64,000 nt of DNA from Nitzschia sp. DOCU1. Lineage: Eukaryota > Bacillariophyta > Bacillariophyceae > Bacillariales > Bacillariaceae. Shown here one piece after another: positions 50,996 through 59,967 of the stretch. Every line of letters starts with the position of its first letter. Positions within the stretch are counted from its first letter, which is position 1. The stretch is taken from contig OX595994.1 of the NCBI GenBank assembly GCA_951394045.1, forward strand, positions 806,001-870,000, in the 5' to 3' direction. The position numbers and the translations under genes are program-made. The notes beneath the pieces were generated by a model. It was not told the origin of the DNA and made no database searches. It saw nothing but the letters and a program-made list of their open reading frames with translations.

Positions 50996-52729
50996 TTATA
51001 AGTCCACGACAACTAGCCGCTGCCGTTCCACGTCCCGTTCGACAGGAGGGATAAGAACTTCTTCGAATGTGCGATTCCACCATACTATCACTTTCTTGCC
51101 CACGATATAATCCGACAAAAGTGTCCACAACGGGGCTGCCATCTTGTAGTGATACATGTCCACCTTTGCAAAGCGGGGTGTCATGAATTTGTCGTCGTAG
51201 TTGCGGCGGAGCGCCGTCGCCGTGGATGCGTCCAACAAGTCTAGCCACGGACGCTTTGTCAAACTAGTATCAAGTAGCTTGGTAAGCAAAGCAAACATCC
51301 AGGTCTCTCGGCCCCGTAGCATGCGGTCGTGAGGTTTGAATCCAATGAACCAAATGTTCCAGTCGACTCGGTAGTGGTAGGGAGCACAAAAGCACGGTCG
51401 CCGCGTCAAGCTCCCAGGCTTGCAGGGAAACTCCAGCTCGATCCACTCCTTGCCATCATATGATACTGAAACAATGGGTTCGTACCGGCCTTGCCCAACG
51501 CTCCCAAAGGCTCCGTACGTGTTCACCAATCGAAAGCTTCCAAAGCTCGCATTCATCTGCTGGCGCCTGCCACCAATCTGCAACAAATTTTCCACTACGG
51601 GGCGTGACAAGGTACCAATCAGCCACATAATGTAAATATCGAGCAGAAGCCGGGGGCTCTTCCAGTGAAAATGTAGGCGTTGGACCTCAGACCGTGCCAT
51701 TGTCGAGATCAGCTTGGGCCAGCAGGCGTCGTCCAAACAAGCGAGGGCCGGAATGATGGTCAAATGGTTCAAAAAGGCAAAGTTCCCTGATAATATTATA
51801 TTGATCATAAACCCAGCTTGGATGAATCCCCCAATGCGTACGATCCAGAGAAACAGGCTAGAGAAAAAAGGTATCTTGGTAGGAAGCAGGACCATCCAGC
51901 TCGTGTAGACTTGGACAAACAAATCCAAATCGACTGCCCCAGTCAAAGCCCACTTTGGAAGGAAATGGAAAATAAAACTCATGGGTGAAGGGATTGGCTG
52001 TGTTTCAAAATGATAGTGAAGACAAGTCTTGTCGGTCCAGCAACTGTCCCCTCGAATTTTGATCAAGCCAGCGCCAATCGAAATGCGAAAGCACAACCAG
52101 CGAAACAGCCACAGAACAATAGGAGACGGAGGGCTCTTCTTACGTCCAAATTGAGGAAATAAGTCACAGAGAAATATACAAAGAAAACCCGTTTCCAATA
52201 GTTGACTTTCCCAGCCGTAGTTGTAAAATGCAGTCCCACCAGCCACTGTCACAATGGAAAAGTACAGCAACCAAAGTGCACCCATGATAACCATAGAATC
52301 AACACCAGTAATTACCAGTGCCGAAAGGGCCAGACCAGACTTGTATAAGTTCATAAGATTGTCGTCGTTGAGCTCGATGTACCAAAAAATGGTGGGGTGT
52401 TTTTGGAATCCTTCCCAAGGATCCGAATATTGCAGCTGCAGCCGGTCCTTGAAGAATTCCGATGCCGGTTGGAGGCCGTCAGACCCCATGAGCCCTTGAT
52501 TCTGGTAATAGGCTCCCAGAAAGGCAACAAAATAGACGCATCCTGTAAGCCGAAGGATGGCCCACTTGGCGGCAATCCAAGTCACTAATGGACGGTCGAC
52601 GCGGTTCACAAGTTCCAGTTTTGCAGCATGGAGCAGGAGTGGTTGAGCTTCGCCGCTATCACTGTAGAACCTGTTCGTATCAGCTTGACAATCTATAGAC
52701 TCTTTCTGGCTTTCCTCGTTGTTGGTCAT
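50996..52729 (-). CDS. lipase maturation factor family protein
   Basis: 577 aa from ATG 52729; an in-frame ATG at 52885 would add 52 residues without a clear function, so the inner start is preferred. Multiple membrane spans (LRLTGCVYFVAFLGAYYQNQ; SALVITGVDSMVIMGALWLL; LLETGFLCIFLCDLFPQFGR) and the LMF signatures LFRWLCFRISIGAGLIKIRG and DKTCLHYHFETQPIPSP, then a C-terminal lumenal part with RYEPIVSVSYDGKEWIELEF and PYHYRVDWNIWF. LMF proteins sit in the ER membrane and help folding of lipases and other disulfide-bonded proteins. Divergent from the RBM34-like gene. Confidence 0.92.
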   Translation of the reverse strand: MTNNEESQKESIDCQADTNRFYSDSGEAQPLLLHAAKLELVNRVDRPLVTWIAAKWAILRLTGCVYFVAFLGAYYQNQGLMGSDGLQPASEFFKDRLQLQYSDPWEGFQKHPTIFWYIELNDDNLMNLYKSGLALSALVITGVDSMVIMGALWLLYFSIVTVAGGTAFYNYGWESQLLETGFLCIFLCDLFPQFGRKKSPPSPIVLWLFRWLCFRISIGAGLIKIRGDSCWTDKTCLHYHFETQPIPSPMSFIFHFLPKWALTGAVDLDLFVQVYTSWMVLLPTKIPFFSSLFLWIVRIGGFIQAGFMINIILSGNFAFLNHLTIIPALACLDDACWPKLISTMARSEVQRLHFHWKSPRLLLDIYIMWLIGTLSRPVVENLLQIGGRRQQMNASFGSFRLVNTYGAFGSVGQGRYEPIVSVSYDGKEWIELEFPCKPGSLTRRPCFCAPYHYRVDWNIWFIGFKPHDRMLRGRETWMFALLTKLLDTSLTKRPWLDLLDASTATALRRNYDDKFMTPRFAKVDMYHYKMAAPLWTLLSDYIVGKKVIVWWNRTFEEVLIPPVERDVERQRLVVVDL

Positions 52730-53096
52730 GGTGGAATAACGTCGATTGTGTCTCTTTGTCAACCTCTGGTGACACACAACACGAAAGAAAGAAGAGGAAA
52801 GATCGAACGGGCCGTCGCATGGATCTTTTCGGTCACGGTGGGAATATTGCAGAGTCAGTACTCTTTGTACGTATGATGGGTGCATATGCGATTATGGACA
52901 AATATTGGCGTGTGTGCTTCCAAACTGCATCCAAAGAAGTTGACGCGACGACGACCACCAAAAAACCTCCGCCGGTTTTTCAAAAGAACAAAACAAAACT
53001 CTATGCCATGAGATAAGAGACACCCCCATCCTGACATTCGGGTGTGGCATCTTGTTGTTATTACTCCAGTTATCTCTAGAACCGTTGCTAGTTGTA
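52730..53096. promoter_or_regulatory. divergent promoter, LMF / Nop12-like gene
   Basis: 367 bp between outward ATGs. No specific element was recognised. Part may be translated if LMF starts at 52885. Confidence 0.45.
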
Positions 53097-54107
53097 ATGG
53101 GTTCGGATCGCAAGGGGAAACGTAAAGTATCTCCTACCGGAGGCGGTAGTGGTAATGATCAGAAACAAAAGCAACCCGCATCGAAGAAAAGCACGAGCGG
53201 AAAACCGCCCCTGGTAGACGAAGACGAGCGACATTCCTCGGCCTCGGACAGCAACGAAAGACAGGCAATATTGGATGCCTCAGCACAAACCGACGAAGGA
53301 GAAACAGCAACAACTTCTCGTTTGGAGAATACAAGCAAGAAACAGCGAACGAAAGAATCGCCACACGACGACGAGGACGACGACGGTGACGACGACGACG
53401 AGCTATTGGCCGCTGCAGCTGCATGGGCTGATAAACAGGAAGACGATGTTAAGACACCGAGTCGCAAAGCTAGTGCCTCTCGTTCCAGCCCATTTACCGA
53501 TCCAAAAGATCCAAAAGACCTCTCACTCCACATCACCCAACTACCCTACGACACGAACGAGTTGGATTTGCGCCGATTATTTGCAGAGAACGGCTGTGCT
53601 GTATCATCGATTCGGCTCGTTTTTGACCGAGATGAAAAAGGCCGCAAGACTGTCTTTCGGGGAGTCGCCTTTGTGGATGTCATCGATACTTCCTCTTATG
53701 ACAAGGCCTTGTTGCTGAATCGCAAGTCATCAATACGTGGACGCAAGCTCAACATACGACCGGTCCGCTCCAAAAAGGAATTGGCAGATATTGTGACCCG
53801 AACACGAGAGCTGGTGCAAGATAAGATCAAACAACAGCGGGAAGGGGGTGTAAATAAAAGCGAACAGGAGCAAGCGGCTAGTTTGAAAGCAAAGAAGAAG
53901 GAAAAGAAGCGAGCCAAGAAAGATACCGCCAAAGCTGCAAAGTCAAAGTCAAAAGGAACGGCCAAGCACGCCAAACCTTCACCTGCTGTGGGCAAGGAGG
54001 ATACAACGGAGAAAGTGGAGAAAGGGGCACCAGAACGAAAACTAACAAAAAAGGAGCGCAACCGACGAGCTGCGATTTTATTGGGCCTCAAGAAGCGGAA
54101 GGGCTAG
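53097..54107 (+). CDS. Nop12/RBM34-like nucleolar RRM protein
   Basis: 336 aa, ATG 53097. Basic and acidic low-complexity N-terminus, then one clear RRM: LSLHITQLPYDTNELDLRRL, RKTVFRGVAFVDVID (RNP1-like) and RGRKLNIRPVRSKKEL. The C-terminus is Lys-rich and ends KLTKKERNRRAAILLGLKKR, as in Nop12/RBM34, which act in large-subunit rRNA maturation in the nucleolus. Nop12/RBM34 proteins often carry two RRMs; only the second is visible here. Confidence 0.78.
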   Translation: MGSDRKGKRKVSPTGGGSGNDQKQKQPASKKSTSGKPPLVDEDERHSSASDSNERQAILDASAQTDEGETATTSRLENTSKKQRTKESPHDDEDDDGDDDDELLAAAAAWADKQEDDVKTPSRKASASRSSPFTDPKDPKDLSLHITQLPYDTNELDLRRLFAENGCAVSSIRLVFDRDEKGRKTVFRGVAFVDVIDTSSYDKALLLNRKSSIRGRKLNIRPVRSKKELADIVTRTRELVQDKIKQQREGGVNKSEQEQAASLKAKKKEKKRAKKDTAKAAKSKSKGTAKHAKPSPAVGKEDTTEKVEKGAPERKLTKKERNRRAAILLGLKKRKG

Positions 54108-54712
54108 ATTGAGCTATAGATGTGGCACTGCTGGCTGGTAACCCAATGAAATATAGCTTTTTAAAATTGCAACCAACCTACTTTCTTTCTGCCTCTTCTT
54201 GAATGTGGGCTATTGATCTTCTTGGCACAGCTTTTAGATCATGTAGACACCTAGTAGGCGATCGCCTAGGAGACGTGGTCAGGGGCGTCGCCTTTGGACC
54301 CTGCCGTGCACTGCCAAAGGCCCGTTGAAGGAGTCTTAGACTTCCCGGTGAGTCCTTTCGTCACAGCGTTTGTGGCAGAGCAGTAACCTCGGATCAAAAT
54401 GCGACATGGCTGCTAATGAGCGGTTTTCCACAATGGCTGGTTGCAAACGACACCTCTCTCACAATTTCTCCCGTTGGATCCTAGAGTAGGGGGCAGCTTT
54501 CGCTGCCATCCATCTGCTACTGGCCTTATTAAAGCTGCAGGCTCCGCTCTTCGCTTACATTTTGTTATTCATAGTTTTTATAATTTTACACCGCCGATAC
54601 TAGAACTCGTCGACTCAAAGAAAATGGCGTACAAGATGCAAAAGCTTCCATATAATCCAGACCTTTTTGCACCTCCCGAAATAACCACCCCCCGCATAAC
54701 TTCCAACATAGT
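54108..54712. other. intergenic, convergent 3' ends
   Basis: 605 bp between the RBM34-like gene (+) and the BET gene (-). No coding or RNA feature recognised. GCGATCGCCTAGG near 54259 is a short palindromic patch. Confidence 0.5.
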
Positions 54713-55555
54713 TTACACCTTTTTCTTCTTCTTTGGCGGCTGAGCTGCTGTTGACGTATTGCACGTTGCAATAAATGCCCGGAGTTCCCCAAACAACGCC
54801 GGAGGAATCTTGTCAATATTCAACTCACACTCATCTTCCCCCGAGTTCTTAGTCAAGGCCTGCGGGCATTTCGTGTCAACTTCGACAATGACCTTGCCCA
54901 AATCTTCTTTGGAGATTTTGAAGAGAGTCTTGGCAAAGGCCCGCTTATCATCCAAGGACACTTTATCACCCGCACCGGCCCCTCCCGCAGCGCCAGCGCC
55001 ACCTTCCACTTGATAGTCTGCCAAGAATTTGACATACTTTTCGTCCCACTTTTTATTGAGCGATTTGGCGAGCATGAAAAAGTCACTCCCGTCGGCATTA
55101 TACGTCATACAGTTGGTCCAGACCAGTCGCACGTCTTCGGCAGCCTCATGAATGGAAGCATACTTGCGCAAGGCTACCTTTTTCTTGACAGTACCAAGGT
55201 CCATGGGCTTTTTGATGATTTGAGGATAATCATAGAGGCCTGGCAAACAAAATAAATAGCGGACAAACAAACAAGTTAGGAGGAATGCGGCCGATCCAGG
55301 GATCAGGACGACGACTCAAGGAGGAAACACTTTTTGATTTCGTACCGAGTGCCTTCCAGTCGACGGGGGAGCGAAAGGGTTCTGCAATGTAGCAGTTAAA
55401 CAAGGAAAAAAGACATTGTTAGCATCGTAAATAGACAACTTTTGTAACTGCAAACGGAACACTGGACAAAACTCACCAGCATCGACTCGTTGAATGAACG
55501 TCTGCAGCAACTTTGTCAGTCCCTGCCATTGTGCTTCCGTAGGAGGCGCCGCCAT
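54713..55555 (-). CDS. single-bromodomain BET/GTE protein with NET domain
   Basis: Three exons, 55555-55477, 55381-55346 and 55239-54713, join in phase (213 aa). The middle exon has only 36 nt and encodes the EPFRSPVDWKALG piece of the ZA loop; introns are 95 and 106 bp. The bromodomain shows GLYDYPQIIKKPMDLGTVKK and VRLVWTNCMTYNADGSDFFM, with the acetyl-lysine Asn in the YNAD context. The NET domain follows (VSLDDKRAFAKTLFKISKED; INKIPP-like DKIPPALFGELRAF), then a PPKKKKKV nuclear signal. It reads acetylated histones. The protein is far smaller than animal BETs and has one bromodomain, like plant GTEs. Confidence 0.9.
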
Positions 55556-56116
55556 GTTCGAGTATTTGAGGATTCAATAAACAAGAAGGTATTCAGTGCA
55601 AAGGGGTCAGTGGGAAGAGCGGAAGTAGCAGCCGTGGTCTTTGAAACGAATTGACTGTGAACGTCCAAGGTAGCAAGAGCATTGTCGTCTCTCATCAACT
55701 GGATCCCATGATCTTCCACGTAGAAGCAGGTACAACACTCTACGATGTAGAGAAACCCTGCAGAAATTGCGCGTGGGGACGACGAGCGAAGGACAAGCAG
55801 ACAAAACGACTCATTCGAAACATTCGGTAGGCGAACACAATTCTCGCCAATCATAATGCTATACGACTCATTTGAGCTTAGGGCGAATACTAATTCCACC
55901 AATCATAATGCACCATTGTTGAGGTGACAAGATTTTTCCCACACTCTTTTAAACTGAGGCGACAATGACACACATTTGAGGGATGCGGCAATACACCCAC
56001 TTTGAACAGGGCTTTCGAAGGGACACGGTACTGCCGTAGTATAGGGCTAAAGTCAATATGCAACAATTGAACATGATTCGGTGGTCGATAGCTTGAAGCG
56101 GCTCCGAAAAGTTAAA
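55556..56116. promoter_or_regulatory. divergent promoter with duplicated CCAAT element, BET / glycosyltransferase
   Basis: 561 bp between outward ATGs. A ~55-bp segment is imperfectly duplicated in tandem (~55806-55859 and ~55863-55911). Both copies hold ACGACTCATT and end with CCAATCATAATGC. Confidence 0.6.
55806..55911. repeat. diverged ~55-bp tandem repeat with CCAAT box
   Basis: Both units contain ACGACTCATT(C/T)GA, GGCGAA and the identical 13-mer CCAATCATAATGC (55847-55859, 55899-55911). The position between divergent starts suggests a duplicated promoter element. Confidence 0.75.
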
Positions 56117-57418
56117 ATGGTAATGCCAAACTTTCGTCGGCGTCGAAAGAAGAAAGCAGGGCATTGGAATCAGCACGTGGTGCCATTGATGATTGCGCTG
56201 GTATTGTTGATGGTCCTTGTAGCTATTTCCCTTGTTTTAAACGGCTCGATACTTGACTTTAGGTTTTCCAGCAAAAGTCAAGACCGACATAGATCATTCA
56301 TACCTCCCGATCAAAGGATTCGACCCTACCAAGAAGGCGACGTCGTCCCTGATGACAATCCATGGTCCCCGTTACATCCCAAGGTTGCCACACGACAGGA
56401 AAAGATCTCGAGAAATTCAAGATTTCTCATTTTTCAACCGCCTTTTGAAGCTGCGCAAGGAGTCGGGAACTTGATGAATGGTTTGTTGGCAGCCCACTAT
56501 CTTGGAATCGAATTCGAGAGGACCGTTTGTGTCTCCAAGAGCTGGAAGGAATTTCACCTTGCGTTTCATGATCGCTGTCCATCATCACTGCCTCCACGAA
56601 CCCCACAAAATACCATCTGGCTACTAAACTTTTCCAAACATCCCGTCAATGAGTGTGACTTGAAATCTCGATTGGAGGATTCCTCCGAGCCAGTCATGTA
56701 TTTTATTGCCAACACGTATCCTCGATGGCCGCCCACCACAAACACTTTGTTCCAATTCCGATTCGAAGACTATTATCAACCCAAGTCAAACCTTTTGAAA
56801 GCTATTCCGTGGTCACAAGCTCCAAGTACAGTAGTGCATTTGCGGCAGGCCGACACTCAAAACGGAGACTTTCGCGTCGGAATGGATAACGAGACCATGG
56901 CTGCGTTAGGGGCACTCCTACCACACAACAATACGTACTTGGTGTCCAATCAAGTGGACTTGTTTGCCTATTTTGAAGCGAACTTTGGATGGTCTCATCC
57001 ACCTTGGACTGGAATCCGACATTCGGCCATTGCCAAGGTTCAATGGAATTCTAAACAATTGGTGCCAACTTCCTACAGCGAACAAATGTTGGCGCTCTGG
57101 GTAGATTGGTGGACTCTGTACCAAGCCGACTCGATCTATCATACACACAGTGACTTTAGTTCCTCAGCGGTGCGATGGAGTCGCAATCTCAAATCGTATG
57201 TCATTGGTGGGCTAGATGAGACTACGTCGTCCCTAATTCTCAAACCAGAGTGGGAGAGTGCTGCCAATGACATGTTACCTCTGAGCCAAAGATCAGAGGC
57301 TCAGCTACAGCACTGCGACCTCCCAGCTTTAAGTTCGGTTGGAGCGGCTTACGATTTGGACGATGCCCTGCATGATGACTTGACGGATGACTGGAAGAAG
57401 AACATGCCAGTCAAGTAG
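56117..57418 (+). CDS. type II membrane glycosyltransferase, fucosyltransferase-like
   Basis: 433 aa, ATG 56117 (an earlier GTG at 56081 is less likely). A short basic cytoplasmic end (NFRRRRKKKAGHWNQ) and one signal anchor (VVPLMIALVLLMVLVAISLV) give Golgi type II topology. The lumenal part has FQPPFEAAQGVGNLMNGLLA, STVVHLRQADTQNGDFRV and a C-terminal WVDWWTLYQADSIYHTHSDF with FSSSAVRWS. The order recalls GDP-fucose-binding folds (NodZ/FUT8/O-fucosyltransferase group), in which the HxR motif binds the donor phosphate. Donor and acceptor are unproven. Confidence 0.72.
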   Translation: MVMPNFRRRRKKKAGHWNQHVVPLMIALVLLMVLVAISLVLNGSILDFRFSSKSQDRHRSFIPPDQRIRPYQEGDVVPDDNPWSPLHPKVATRQEKISRNSRFLIFQPPFEAAQGVGNLMNGLLAAHYLGIEFERTVCVSKSWKEFHLAFHDRCPSSLPPRTPQNTIWLLNFSKHPVNECDLKSRLEDSSEPVMYFIANTYPRWPPTTNTLFQFRFEDYYQPKSNLLKAIPWSQAPSTVVHLRQADTQNGDFRVGMDNETMAALGALLPHNNTYLVSNQVDLFAYFEANFGWSHPPWTGIRHSAIAKVQWNSKQLVPTSYSEQMLALWVDWWTLYQADSIYHTHSDFSSSAVRWSRNLKSYVIGGLDETTSSLILKPEWESAANDMLPLSQRSEAQLQHCDLPALSSVGAAYDLDDALHDDLTDDWKKNMPVK

Positions 57419-57725
57419 CCTTTTCATCCACGAGGCTATCACGGCGTGTATGCTCACGCACGCACCGAAGAGATCACATGATATATCGTATCGACTTTCT
57501 GCAGAAACGAACAAAAGGCAGGGTGTAGAGACACTCAACTAGAACTACTAGTATCGATATCAACAAGCGAAGTGGCACGGCTATAGAATTCTGAGCTCCA
57601 ATAGTTTGACGATTGCTATCTTCGCTGATTTAACTTTAGTAGGTAGTGTATACGCATTGCTCATCAGTCCTGAAAGCATGCAATGAGTTACGGTTGGCAG
57701 ATTTAGACTCTATCAGCGATTTGTC
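57419..57725. other. intergenic, convergent 3' ends
   Basis: 307 bp between the glycosyltransferase (+) and secreted Cys-rich gene (-). Nothing recognised. Confidence 0.5.
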
Positions 57726-58520
57726 TCAATAGTCGTCGCTACTGTCCTCAATCGAGCGAACTTGTTCAACAAACTGCGAGTCCAAGCCTTTGGTCACGGA
57801 TTGTTCACCGTCACCCGATAGATCGGCGAGGGCCGGAAGGAAAACAGAAGGGTTGGGGGATTCCTCCAAGCTAATCTTCTTGCAAGTATCTGCCACGATA
57901 TACTTGTCAATGGGTTCCGGCAAGACGCCAGTGCAATTGAACTCGTAGCAAGGAACGCTCTTGTCGATGATGCAGATACAGTCCTTGCCCCCATACGAGA
58001 AGGAGCACTCGCTTGGTAAGAAGAAGTCAGGATTGCTAAACTTCAACTCCAAGCACATCTCCTCAAGATTATCGTCGTCCGTGTTGACGCAAGCGGACAC
58101 ATCCATCTTCGGGTCAGGGCCCGGAGTACCACGATCGTTCAGGATCCCAGTAAGGGTAGCATTGACCTGAATATCAGCACACAAAATATCAAAGTCATCA
58201 CAAACATCATCAAAGTTGCATTTCAAGGTCGTCGTTCCTGTAAGAGTTCCATTGCATTCGCAGTCACCGCCGCGAGCCTGCGAATGAAATGAAGCGCCAA
58301 AGTGAAGTTTGACCATGTCGCAAATGTCAAAGTCTCGGTTAGAGTGAGACAGACCCCGTCTCACGTTACCAGCTGCCGCGCCAAATTGTTGATGGACCAT
58401 GACCATGAAGCCGTCGCGAGACGGTTCAGAGTCTTTGGCTGCGGCATCGCGAGCGTCCAGCGCAAGAAGAGCAACAATTGCAAGTTTTGAAATCATCTTT
58501 CCATAAAGTATGTGACCCAT
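57726..58520 (-). CDS. secreted cysteine-rich protein, unknown function
   Basis: 264 aa from ATG 58520; the second ATG (58496) gives a cleaner signal peptide (ISKLAIVALLALDARDAAA). The mature part has ~14 cysteines in pairs typical of disulfide-bonded extracellular or lumenal domains (GDCECNG, DDVCDDFDILC, CICIIDKSVPCYEFNC), N-glycosylation sequons (NGT, NATL, NCT), and a disordered acidic tail (SIEDSSDDY). No homologue was recognised. Likely a cell-surface, cell-wall or vacuolar protein. Confidence 0.72.
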   Translation of the reverse strand: MGHILYGKMISKLAIVALLALDARDAAAKDSEPSRDGFMVMVHQQFGAAAGNVRRGLSHSNRDFDICDMVKLHFGASFHSQARGGDCECNGTLTGTTTLKCNFDDVCDDFDILCADIQVNATLTGILNDRGTPGPDPKMDVSACVNTDDDNLEEMCLELKFSNPDFFLPSECSFSYGGKDCICIIDKSVPCYEFNCTGVLPEPIDKYIVADTCKKISLEESPNPSVFLPALADLSGDGEQSVTKGLDSQFVEQVRSIEDSSDDY

Positions 58521-58684
58521 TAGTTAGTGTATAAAAGAAGAAAGATCTTTCTTTCATTCAAAACAAAGCACGAGTCGTCGTGGATGCAATTCGAGCTTCC
58601 GCAAAGGATACCATATTTTGAGTCGTGGAAGTATAGAACTACCAAATGGCAATTTACACGAATCGATCGAGTCAGTCGTCAACA

Positions 58685-59398
58685 TCAAGCTCCATATCTT
58701 GATCGATCATAGCTTAGTCCATAATCGATAAACAGTTCTTCCCCCTCATACACATCTCTCTCCAATGTAAATGTCACAGTCCTTGCCTGGAGATCTTCGT
58801 CCGTCACTACATTGACATCACGCCCCTTGGGTGGTTCATTGATACGGCAGAGTGTGGTCGGCACCTGGACAAAACGGAGCAACGTCTGAAAGAGTGCCAC
58901 ACTTAGTGGCATGCCAAGATTTCCTCCTTTGCAAAAGTCTTCAATTTCACCTTGCGGATTGGTGGGATCAATTACAAACTGATTGTCCGAAAACCGCCAA
59001 GTATACCCTTCACATTGTGGATACGCACGCAATTTGTTTACATTTTGAACGACCACTCCTGGATACGTCCCCAGGACAGTGCCCCGTCGAAGAGTTGTGG
59101 TGACAAACAAGCCCAATCCGGCTCCAGGTACCGTACTTTGCTTCGCTTCCAGATAGGTGGGATCAACAGTGAGTTGACCGCGAGGCCGATCCGTGAATGA
59201 CACAAAGCCAAAGTAGGTAGTCACTGCCGAAGCCACCCTGACACCCCACAGCTCGGCAGGACTCAATACCATGGCCAGACAAGGAATATTTTGTCTCTTT
59301 GCAGACATGTGCATTGACGCCCGGCTTGGCGTTTCGGCGTTGCAACAAGTCAACAGCATGATGATGATGGCTGGATTGAGAAAACGAAAAATCTTCAT
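58685..59398 (-). CDS. SET-domain protein with signal peptide
   Basis: 237 aa from ATG 59398 (the frame upstream opens only with TTG). The N-terminus KIFRFLNPAIIIMLLTCCNA is a signal peptide. The SET domain follows: PGAGLGLFVTTTLRRGTVLG, TWRFSDNQFVIDPTNPQ, TLCRINEPPKGRDVNVV (in place of the usual NHxxxPN) and VYEGEELFIDYGLSY. The family transfers methyl from SAM to lysine. A SET enzyme with a secretory leader is unusual; a plastid or periplastidial substrate is possible, though no phenylalanine follows the cleavage site. Confidence 0.8.
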   Translation of the reverse strand: MKIFRFLNPAIIIMLLTCCNAETPSRASMHMSAKRQNIPCLAMVLSPAELWGVRVASAVTTYFGFVSFTDRPRGQLTVDPTYLEAKQSTVPGAGLGLFVTTTLRRGTVLGTYPGVVVQNVNKLRAYPQCEGYTWRFSDNQFVIDPTNPQGEIEDFCKGGNLGMPLSVALFQTLLRFVQVPTTLCRINEPPKGRDVNVVTDEDLQARTVTFTLERDVYEGEELFIDYGLSYDRSRYGA

Positions 59399-59967
59399 GC
59401 TAGCTGTTGACGTTGCTAGTAATGGATGGCTTCTGGTGCTGCTCGAGCTACGTTTAGTATAATTCAATGAGTAGTGTTTGGCGCGGAAATGGAGACTGAT
59501 TCCGTGGGCTTTTGATGGTTTTGGTTTGTGCTTGCCTTTCCTACATCCATCATCGTCCCTCGAGATGTCACCACACGTTTCTATCGTACTTTATTTTGAA
59601 TGCCAATGGTCGCTGACGTCACCTCTGACTTGATGACGCAAAAAGATCCGGCACGGCGGCGCGTCTTGCCGCCGCGCGGGTGGACCTCTAGTGAGTTCTC
59701 CTCTCTACGTAAATGGTGTAACTAAGTGGGTACGTATCCTCGCTCCATTCCGGAACCCATGCACGGGCAACAGCGTCAAAGCGATAAAGCCTGCGCAGAC
59801 ATCAAGAAACCAGTACTATCGGGTTCTCGCCGTTGATCACGGCCATAGTTGTTCCATTTCTTTATGGGTGGATCCTACATACTTCGAATAGAAGGTCTCT
59901 TATTGTCGTTTCCTTCGGAAGAGATCAGCATCCCACGTCTATTCCTTACATTGTTATTAGTGCAATC
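59399..59967. promoter_or_regulatory. divergent promoter, SET / coiled-coil gene
   Basis: 569 bp between outward ATGs. Elements: E2F-like TTTGGCGCGG (59477-59486), CCAAT at 59603-59607 next to TGACGTCA (59614-59621), and a GC-rich hairpin-prone CGGCGGCGCG/CCGCCGCGCG patch near 59655-59680. Confidence 0.5.

Larger units (their letters stand above)
47505..51800. repeat. tandem segmental duplication, RING + LMF block
   Basis: Unit A (~47505-49540) holds RING copy 1 and a truncated, broken LMF. Unit B (~49715-51800, continuing in the intact LMF) holds RING copy 2 and the LMF gene. Order and orientation are the same, and homology covers the 5' flank, the RING gene, and the C-terminal part of LMF. 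Confidence 0.85.
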
